Shown: one piece after another, positions 57,948 through 64,000 of the stretch | Layout: each line of letters starts with the position of its first letter | Position numbering within the stretch: the stretch's first letter is position 1 | Origin: Prochlorococcus sp. AG-402-N17 | GTDB lineage: Bacteria; Cyanobacteriota; Cyanobacteriia; PCC-6307; Cyanobiaceae | Direction of reading: 5' to 3' | DNA length: 64,000 bases | Assembly (NCBI GenBank): GCA_003216455.1 | Contig: QCIV01000001.1 | Span: 1-64,000, forward strand | Translations under genes and position numbers: made by a program | The notes under the pieces: model-generated | What the model saw: the letters and a program-made list of their open reading frames with translations, nothing else | The model's database searches: none | Told to the model about the DNA's origin: nothing

Positions 57948-58029
57948 GCGGTCGTGGCGGAATTGGTAGACGCGCGAGTTTTAGGTACTCGTATCTTCGG
58001 GTGTGGGAGTTCAAGTCTCCCCGACCGCA
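57948..58029 (+). tRNA. trnL: tRNA-Leu (anticodon UAG)
   Basis: The acceptor stem GCGGTCG (57948-57954) pairs with CGACCGC (58022-58028), discriminator A. The D-arm contains AATTGGTAGACGC. The anticodon stem CGAGT/ACTCG holds the loop TTTAGGT, so the anticodon is TAG (UAG), reading CUA/CUN leucine codons. A long variable arm (TATCTTCGGGTG) marks a class II tRNA. The T-arm is GGGAG-TTCAAGT-CTCCC. CCA is not encoded. Confidence 0.97.
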
Positions 58030-58100
58030 CTTAAGGGAATTCTGATAGATAGTTTGCTTATCCATATCTACTCTTATAATTTAATTAAGTAATTAATTTA

Positions 58101-58550
58101 ATGGATAATTTGATATTTTATTTGGGAGCTTTTTATATTGTAATTGGGACCATTTTTCTAACTGTTCCGATAATTTATCTTGAGCTTGGCAAACCAAAAG
58201 ACTTAATAAAAGCTTTTTTAAATTTATTAATAGGTTTCATATTAATAATTAAAAATAAAACATTAGATGTATCATTTTTTGTAATTTTCCTTTTTTTAAC
58301 AGTACTAGTTATTTTTTATCTAGTAGAACTTTTTTTATCTAGATGGTACCAATTGACAGATAATGAAAAGAAAAAATTAACTACCTTTTTGGCGTTTAAA
58401 AATAACTTTTCGAAAATATTAGAATCTATTAACCTTTTATTTGGTGATTTAACGAAACCTTCAAATTTTTTTAATTTTGGTAGTAATAGTAAAAATACAA
58501 CCCAAAAAAAGTGGGTAAGAAATGATAAAAATGATAATATAAAAGTCTGA
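58101..58550 (+). CDS. Ycf66-like membrane protein
   Basis: The 149-residue protein has three hydrophobic segments at about residues 5-27, 38-50 and 55-77 (FFVIFLFLTVLVIFYLVELF), then a polar, lysine- and asparagine-rich tail. The pattern of two short spans ahead of a long one, followed by an RWYQL-type motif, resembles the N-terminal part of cyanobacterial/plastid Ycf66. I hold this at moderate confidence. It stands between the tRNA-Leu and ileS, both on the same strand. Confidence 0.6.
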   Translation: MDNLIFYLGAFYIVIGTIFLTVPIIYLELGKPKDLIKAFLNLLIGFILIIKNKTLDVSFFVIFLFLTVLVIFYLVELFLSRWYQLTDNEKKKLTTFLAFKNNFSKILESINLLFGDLTKPSNFFNFGSNSKNTTQKKWVRNDKNDNIKV

Positions 58551-58671
58551 AATCAAATATATTGGTCATTTGAAACATCCCAAAAAAACTACAGGTCAAT
58601 TAAGAAGGAATATAATAAATTAGATTTATTTAAATAATTCTTTCGATCACCAATATTTCTTATATCGTCGT

Positions 58672-61578
58672 ATGAAATCTCAAAATAGCAAAGAACAAAA
58701 ATCAGATTTTTCTTATAAAGAAACTTTAAATTTACTTAAAACTGACTTTTCAATGCGCGCTAACTCAGTTGTAAGAGAACCCGAGATTCAGAATTTTTGG
58801 GCTAGCAATCATATTGATTTCCAATTAGGTTCAAGTAATTCAGGCGAAATATTTACATTACATGATGGCCCTCCTTATGCAAATGGTGCGCTTCATATGG
58901 GTCATGCCCTTAATAAAGTTTTAAAAGACATAATAAATAAGTACAAAACCTTAAGAGGGTTTAGGGTTCATTTCGTACCTGGTTGGGACTGTCATGGATT
59001 ACCTATTGAATTAAAAGTTCTTCAGAATTTAAAATCTGATGAAAGAAAGAATCTTGATACTCTAAAGCTAAGAAAAAAAGCAACAGATTATGCCCATATC
59101 CAAATTAATAATCAAAAGGAGGGTTTCAAAAGGTGGGGCATATGGGGAGATTGGAATAACCCTTACTTAACACTTAAGAAAAGTTATGAATCTGCTCAGA
59201 TTGGAGTATTCGGGAAAATGTTTTTAAATGGCTATATATATCGAGGTCTTAAACCCGTGCATTGGAGTCCAAGTTCAAGGACTGCACTTGCAGAAGCAGA
59301 ATTAGAATATCCTGATGAACATTATTCAAAAAGTATTTATGTTTCGTTGAGAATCACTAAAATACCTGAGGAAATTCAATTAAATTTCATCCAAGAGAAT
59401 CCTAATATCAAAAAAGATTTTTTTCAAAATAATTCTTTCATAACTATTTGGACAACTACTCCTTGGACCATACCCGCAAATGAAGCTGTTGCAGTAAATC
59501 CAAAAATAAATTACGTTTTTGCTATAGATGAAGAGACACGAATTTACCTTTTTGCAAAGGATTTATCTTCTCAAATCAGTAAGAAATTTAATAAAGGTTT
59601 CAAGGTGCTTTTAGAGGTTAAAGGCTCTAAATTGGAAAATATTGAATATCAACATCCATCTAAGAATAAAAATTGCAGAATTGTAATTGGAGGTGATTAT
59701 ATTACTACAGAATCAGGAACTGGGATTGTTCATACTGCGCCTGGTCATGGGATAGATGATTTTAATGTGGGTCAAAAATATGATTTACCAATAACATGTG
59801 TCGTTGATGAAAAAGGCAACTTAAATGAATATTCTGGTCAATTCAAAGGATCAAATGTCCTGAAAGATGCAAATGACTTAATTATTGAATATTTAAAAGG
59901 AAATAATTTGCTTCTATTACAAGAAAATTATAAGCATAGATATCCTTATGATTGGAGAACCAAAAAACCAACTATTTTTAGGGCAACAGAACAATGGTTT
60001 GCATCTGTCAATGGATTTAGATCATCTGCATTAAAGGCGATCGAGGATGTTGAGTGGATGCCAGAGACTGGAAAGAAAAGAATTTTTTCTATGGTTGTTG
60101 GTAGAGGAGACTGGTGTATTTCCAGACAAAGGTCATGGGGAGTCCCTATCCCAGTTTTTTATAAAAAAAATGGTAATGACATTCTTCTTAACAACGAAAT
60201 AATTAATCATATTCAAGAACTTTTTAGTGAACATGGAGCAGATATTTGGTGGGATTGGGAGGTTAAGAATCTTTTGCCAGAAAATTATGCAAAAGAATCG
60301 GATCTATGGAAAAAAGGAACAGATACAATGGATGTCTGGTTCGATTCAGGATCTAGCTGGGCCGCAGTATGTGAACTAAGAAGTGAATTAAAGTATCCAG
60401 CAGATCTTTATTTAGAGGGCTCAGATCAACATCGAGGATGGTTTCAGTCTTCTTTGCTAACATCTGTTGCAGTCAATAATAAACCTCCATATAAGAAAGT
60501 TTTGACTCATGGTTTTGCACTTGATGAAAACGGAAGAAAAATGAGCAAATCTTTAGGAAATGTTGTTGATCCAAATATGATTATTAATGGAGGAAATAAT
60601 AAAAAAACTAACCCTGCATATGGTGCTGATGTTTTAAGGCTATGGGTAAGCTCTGTAGATTATTCAGTAGATGTTCCAATTGGTTCAAATATACTCAAGC
60701 AACTTTCAGACGTATATAGAAAAGTTCGTAATACTGCAAGATATCTTCTAGGTAACATTCATGATTATGATCCTAAAATTGATAGTTTTGAAATTGATCA
60801 ACTTCCTCTCCTAGATCAATGGATGTTAGGCAGATTAGTTGAGGTTACAGATCAAATAACAAATGCTTATGAAAATTATGAATTTTCAAAATTTTTCCAA
60901 ATCTTGCAAAGTTTTTGCGTTGTAGATTTATCAAATTTTTATTTGGATATTGCGAAGGACAGGTTATATGTAAGTTCTAAATCACAATTCAGGAGAAGAT
61001 CATGTCAGTTCGTCATGTCAAAAGTTGTTGAAAATTTAGCCGTACTTATTTCTCCAGTGCTTTGTCATATGGCTGAAGATATTTGGCAAAATATTCCATA
61101 TTCAACTAAAGAAAAATCAGTCTTTCAAAGGGGATGGCCAATATTTTCGCAGTCATGGAGAAATCAAATAATTAATGAGCACATTGCAAATTTAAGAAAT
61201 TTGAGAGTTGAAATTAACAAGGCTATAGAAGGATGTAGGAACAAACAAATAATTGGCGCAGCTTTAGAAACTGAAGTTAATTATTTACCTGAAGATAAAG
61301 TTTTAAAAGATTCACTGACTTGGCTAAAAGAATTTGGCAATCAAGATGTAGATTTATTTAGTGATTGGCTTATAGTATCAAAATTCCAAGTTGTATCTGA
61401 TTTGGTGGAGAATTCTCTGATTATTGATAAGAATGCACTTGGCAAAATTCAAATAATAAAAGCTCAAGGTCAAAAATGTGATAGATGTTGGCATTATCAA
61501 AAAGAAACTTTTAATGGAATTCAAAATACAAAATTATGCAAAAGATGTTCAAATATTATTAATTCTGAATTTATTTAA
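58672..61578 (+). CDS. ileS: Isoleucyl-tRNA synthetase
   Basis: The 968-residue class Ia synthetase has the HIGH box as [16 protein letters not shown] near residue 74. The editing (CP1) domain spans about 210-420 with [15 protein letters not shown] and [16 protein letters not shown] motifs. KMSKSLGN lies near 623. The C-terminal zinc finger reads CDRCWHY and CKRC near 940-960. The length and zinc ribbon fit the bacterial type. The ATG start follows a 121-base gap without features I can name. Confidence 0.97.
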   Translation: MKSQNSKEQKSDFSYKETLNLLKTDFSMRANSVVREPEIQNFWASNHIDFQLGSSNSGEIFTLHDGPPYANGALHMGHALNKVLKDIINKYKTLRGFRVHFVPGWDCHGLPIELKVLQNLKSDERKNLDTLKLRKKATDYAHIQINNQKEGFKRWGIWGDWNNPYLTLKKSYESAQIGVFGKMFLNGYIYRGLKPVHWSPSSRTALAEAELEYPDEHYSKSIYVSLRITKIPEEIQLNFIQENPNIKKDFFQNNSFITIWTTTPWTIPANEAVAVNPKINYVFAIDEETRIYLFAKDLSSQISKKFNKGFKVLLEVKGSKLENIEYQHPSKNKNCRIVIGGDYITTESGTGIVHTAPGHGIDDFNVGQKYDLPITCVVDEKGNLNEYSGQFKGSNVLKDANDLIIEYLKGNNLLLLQENYKHRYPYDWRTKKPTIFRATEQWFASVNGFRSSALKAIEDVEWMPETGKKRIFSMVVGRGDWCISRQRSWGVPIPVFYKKNGNDILLNNEIINHIQELFSEHGADIWWDWEVKNLLPENYAKESDLWKKGTDTMDVWFDSGSSWAAVCELRSELKYPADLYLEGSDQHRGWFQSSLLTSVAVNNKPPYKKVLTHGFALDENGRKMSKSLGNVVDPNMIINGGNNKKTNPAYGADVLRLWVSSVDYSVDVPIGSNILKQLSDVYRKVRNTARYLLGNIHDYDPKIDSFEIDQLPLLDQWMLGRLVEVTDQITNAYENYEFSKFFQILQSFCVVDLSNFYLDIAKDRLYVSSKSQFRRRSCQFVMSKVVENLAVLISPVLCHMAEDIWQNIPYSTKEKSVFQRGWPIFSQSWRNQIINEHIANLRNLRVEINKAIEGCRNKQIIGAALETEVNYLPEDKVLKDSLTWLKEFGNQDVDLFSDWLIVSKFQVVSDLVENSLIIDKNALGKIQIIKAQGQKCDRCWHYQKETFNGIQNTKLCKRCSNIINSEFI

Positions 61579-61910
61579 ATCCAGTTTTTTTCATTCAAAA
61601 AGAAAACTGAGTTTTGATTTTCTCTTATAAAATTTTCTTCAGTTTCTGTTAAAGGTGCTTTATAAAGTTTAAAGTTTGTAATTATATAATTAAGTGCTAT
61701 TACTTTTTTTTCTGAATCTATTTCAATTGAATGAGTTATTGAGCTACTGTAACCTCTGAAAATAAGTATTTCTAATTGTTCTTTTTGATTTTTTTTTAGA
61801 ATGTAACCCTCTAGTTTAAGTATCCTATCAGGTATCTCGGAACTTATTTTTTCAAGAATATTTATTAAATCAATTTTTGACATTTTCTGAGAAGCAAGAG
61901 TTTCTTCCAT
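61575..61910 (-). CDS. Conserved cyanobacterial hypothetical protein (DUF7734-like)
   Basis: The 111-residue protein has a helical N-terminus and a beta-rich middle: [20 protein letters not shown], then [17 protein letters not shown]. This resembles the small domain found in some cyanobacterial and plastid proteins (DUF7734), with moderate confidence. No membrane segment or cysteine is seen. It overlaps the stop of ileS by 4 bases at its 3' end. Its 5' end lies within the 3' end of the upstream DUF3177 gene (41 bases overlap), so the pair is translationally coupled. Confidence 0.65.
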   Translation of the reverse strand: MEETLASQKMSKIDLINILEKISSEIPDRILKLEGYILKKNQKEQLEILIFRGYSSSITHSIEIDSEKKVIALNYIITNFKLYKAPLTETEENFIRENQNSVFFLNEKNWI

Positions 61911-62493
61911 TTTTAGGTAATTTGATTATTGACCATTGAATAAGGCCTATAATATAGATTAATAATGAAAATAATCCTAAGGATTTTGCTATCGGCTGAG
62001 TAAAGTTAGCTCCAAAGAAAAAATTAAATAAATTTTTTATAATATTATATAAATTTGAAGAAGGCTGAAGCCATATTGCACATGCATCCATATTAATAGA
62101 AGAAAAGCAGTTGAAGTTTTGTGAACTCTGAATAAAGAAATTGAGAGATATAAAAGTTATCGTCCATCTCCATATTTTTGTCGTTGTCGTAAGGGAGTAA
62201 GAAAAATCATATTCTCTTAATTCATCATTAATATCGTTCCAAAACCAAACTGAAAATGTCATTAATAATGTTGAAATATTTGTTATCACAAGAGCATAAT
62301 TATACTTTCCTATTAAGAGGAGAAGACTTATAAAAAATAAAAGGGATATTTTCCAATAAATTGATAGAAGTTTAATAACTGCTTTATTTCTTTTTTTAAT
62401 TGACCATAAGGATAGAGTAACAGGGATACCAATAAGGAAAATTATTGAAAGTTGAAAGGATAGCCAAATAGAAAGTTGATTAAAAACGTTCAA
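61870..62493 (-). CDS. DUF3177-like integral membrane protein
   Basis: The 207-residue hydrophobic protein has five or six predicted spans (about residues 12-29, 45-62, 66-84, 108-125 and 172-190). It matches my recall of cyanobacterial DUF3177 by its [17 protein letters not shown] motif and the conserved [13 protein letters not shown] segment. The function is unknown. It is divergent from trmB, with a short gap, and overlaps the next gene on its strand by 41 bases. Confidence 0.65.
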   Translation of the reverse strand: MNVFNQLSIWLSFQLSIIFLIGIPVTLSLWSIKKRNKAVIKLLSIYWKISLLFFISLLLLIGKYNYALVITNISTLLMTFSVWFWNDINDELREYDFSYSLTTTTKIWRWTITFISLNFFIQSSQNFNCFSSINMDACAIWLQPSSNLYNIIKNLFNFFFGANFTQPIAKSLGLFSLLIYIIGLIQWSIIKLPKNGRNSCFSENVKN

Positions 62494-62615
62494 AACTTTT
62501 TCTTTTTAAACACATAATAATTAAACATCAAACTATTACTTTTGAAATTACTATTGTCATAGTTATGAATATTATGCATCCTTATATTATTGCCAAGAAA
62601 TATATTGATAATTGT

Positions 62616-63245
62616 ATGCGACAGCATGTTAATCCCCTAAGTAGTAATTTCAATCAAATAGAGATAATACCATCATTGAGCGAAATGTTTGGTGATTCTA
62701 AATCGAATCTTCATTTGGATATAGGTTGTGCTGCAGGTGATTTTCTATTTGATTTAGCTTTAGTTAATACCAGTTGGAATTATTTAGGAATTGAAATCCG
62801 TGAGAAATTAGTCAAAAATGCAAAATTAAAAGTGCTTGAAAGAGAAATCAAAAATCTACATTTTATATTTGGTAATGCTAATAATATTTTGAATGATGTC
62901 CAAAGTAAATTTATTATCAAAAATCTAAAAAGTATTTCTTTTAATTTTCCTGATCCATGGTTTAAAAAGAGACATTATAAAAGGCGTATAATTCAGCCAG
63001 AATTTATTAACATTCTCTCAAATTCATTGCAAAAAGGGACCTTAATTTTTATAAAAACGGATGTAAAGGATTTATTCGATTATATGGATTACACCATATC
63101 AAGTAATTTTTATTTTAAAACAATAGATAAAAAAGATTTTCATTATTCTGAAAGTTTTAATCCAAATAAAGTTAAAACTAATCGAGAAAAATATGTGATT
63201 GTTAACCAACTTGATATTTTTGAAAGGATTTATATAAAAATTTAA
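62616..63245 (+). CDS. trmB: tRNA (guanine-N7-)-methyltransferase
   Basis: The class I SAM-dependent enzyme puts m7G at position 46 of tRNA. It has the start [12 protein letters not shown], the SAM motif [17 protein letters not shown], the [10 protein letters not shown] strand and the catalytic [17 protein letters not shown] segment. I take ATG 62616, where the family begins. An upstream ATG at 62565 is in frame and would add 17 residues that are not family-typical. The final product has 209 residues. Confidence 0.93.
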   Translation: MRQHVNPLSSNFNQIEIIPSLSEMFGDSKSNLHLDIGCAAGDFLFDLALVNTSWNYLGIEIREKLVKNAKLKVLEREIKNLHFIFGNANNILNDVQSKFIIKNLKSISFNFPDPWFKKRHYKRRIIQPEFINILSNSLQKGTLIFIKTDVKDLFDYMDYTISSNFYFKTIDKKDFHYSESFNPNKVKTNREKYVIVNQLDIFERIYIKI

Positions 63246-63252
63246 TGGATCG

Positions 63253-64000
63253 CTATTTTATTATTTTATCAATTTCTAAAGAGAGTTTGTTTGTTATTTC
63301 ACTTGATAAAGAATCAACTTTCTTATGATTTTTGGCTTCGACTAGAACTCTCATAACGGGTTCTGTGCCGCTAGGCCTTATATAAACTCTACAAATATCC
63401 GAATTTATTTTCTGAAAAATCTCTATAGTTTGATCAATCAAGATTTTGGTTTCTGGATTTAATTTATTAATATTAAAATCTAGATTTATATTGGTTAGTT
63501 TTTGAGGATAAGGTTCGAAACTACTTTTAAGCCAATCGTTTAAATTAATATTTTTCTTTTTACAAAATTTAGAAATTTGAAGTGCAGTCAATATCCCATC
63601 TCCAGAAAAGTTATTAATTTTCGAAAGTATATGCCCTGACTGTTCACCACCTAAAACTGCTCCTTTTTCCTTAATTGCGTCATGCACATGTTTATCTCCT
63701 ACATCAGTTCTATATAAAATTCCTCCAATTTTCTGCCAGGCCTTTTCAAAGCCTAAGTTGGCCATTTGCGTTGAGATTAGCAAATTATTTGTGAGAATTT
63801 TTTGTTCCATAAGTTCTCTTCCCCAAAGAAAAAGCATGTGATCTCCATCTAAAACATTGCCTTTTGAATCTATTCCAATTACTCTATCGGCATCCCCATC
63901 GAAGCTAAAACCCATATCTGCAGGACTCTCTCTTAATGCTTTTTTTAATGGTTCGAGGTTAGTAGAACCACAAGTCATATTAATTTTTAACCCATTTTTA
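63253..64000 (-). CDS. glmM: Phosphoglucosamine mutase, C-terminal part (partial)
   Basis: The frame runs off the right edge of the window, so the N-terminal domain and catalytic serine are outside. The visible 248 residues include [20 protein letters not shown], the metal loop [14 protein letters not shown] (DGDxDR), [11 protein letters not shown] of domain 3, and the phosphate-binding [15 protein letters not shown] near the end. It converts glucosamine-6-P to glucosamine-1-P for UDP-GlcNAc. It converges on trmB with 7 bases between them. Confidence 0.95.
   Translation of the reverse strand, partial: KNGLKINMTCGSTNLEPLKKALRESPADMGFSFDGDADRVIGIDSKGNVLDGDHMLFLWGRELMEQKILTNNLLISTQMANLGFEKAWQKIGGILYRTDVGDKHVHDAIKEKGAVLGGEQSGHILSKINNFSGDGILTALQISKFCKKKNINLNDWLKSSFEPYPQKLTNINLDFNINKLNPETKILIDQTIEIFQKINSDICRVYIRPSGTEPVMRVLVEAKNHKKVDSLSSEITNKLSLEIDKIIK

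Overview
The window reads as a stretch of a streamlined marine picocyanobacterial chromosome, most likely a high-light Prochlorococcus. The base composition is very AT-rich, intergenic gaps are tiny, and the gene content is typical: psbA, psbO, CP12, crtR, an SbtA/SbtB/BicA-type bicarbonate uptake set, several cyanobacterial DUF proteins and Ycf20-like and Ycf66-like proteins. Strain or clade cannot be fixed without comparison. I see no prophage, insertion sequence, CRISPR array, integrase or toxin-antitoxin pair. No stretch longer than about 300 bases lacks a gene once the N-termini of mpg and crtR, the 3' part of a broken aminotransferase and a 42-codon frame upstream of psbA are taken into account.

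Layout. 1-5407: the end of a menF-type isochorismate synthase, then the minus-strand pair grxC-gshB, then a tight plus-strand run prfB - DUF3285 - ybeY - dgkA - trpG - degenerate metallo-beta-lactamase protein. prfB needs a programmed +1 frameshift. 5404-16993: a mostly minus-strand housekeeping block (hisC-like, argS, nadC, mnmE, relA/spoT, rluD, rbgA) with a DUF2062 gene and a fused double ABC ATPase on the plus strand. 17207-23280: pgk, a secreted unknown, murG, a twice-frameshifted CobD/CobC-type aminotransferase, pyrD and rnhA. 23328-29462: the secE-nusG-rplK-rplA-rplJ-rplL cluster with an L10 leader, then a ClpB-type ATPase. 29726-44857: eno, an ABC1/UbiB-like kinase, a thioredoxin-reductase-like flavoprotein, the bicarbonate operon, hemB, a glyoxalase-fold gene, mutS2, obgE, cp12, a GST-like gene and an aspartoacylase-like gene. 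44976-56754: psbA, aroC, an eda-like gene, ftsH, sat, psbO, coaBC, small cyanobacterial genes, pyrB, mpg and gatC. 56760-64000: crtR, tRNA-Leu(UAG), a Ycf66-like gene, ileS, two unknowns, trmB and the end of glmM.

The genes serve central cell functions. They cover translation (RF2, ArgRS, IleRS, GatC, six ribosomal or secretion genes, TrmB, MnmE, YbeY, RbgA, Obg), photosystem II (D1, PsbO, and FtsH for turnover) and carbon metabolism (bicarbonate uptake, PGK, enolase, CP12, Eda-like). Others cover pigment and cofactor synthesis (HemB, CrtR, CoaBC, NadC) and nucleotide, amino acid and cell wall synthesis.

I found no multi-gene system that looks new. The most notable points are: (i) three reading-frame lesions, or missing starts, at A/T runs or at ATA codons (cobD/cobC-like, mpg, crtR); (ii) a thioredoxin reductase homologue that keeps CxxC but has lost the usual NADPH-binding motifs; (iii) a short SbtB without its redox loop; (iv) degenerate active sites in an MBL-fold protein and an Eda-like aldolase; (v) a 42-codon frame antisense to and upstream of psbA; (vi) perfect inverted repeats between clpB/eno and between crtR/tRNA-Leu.
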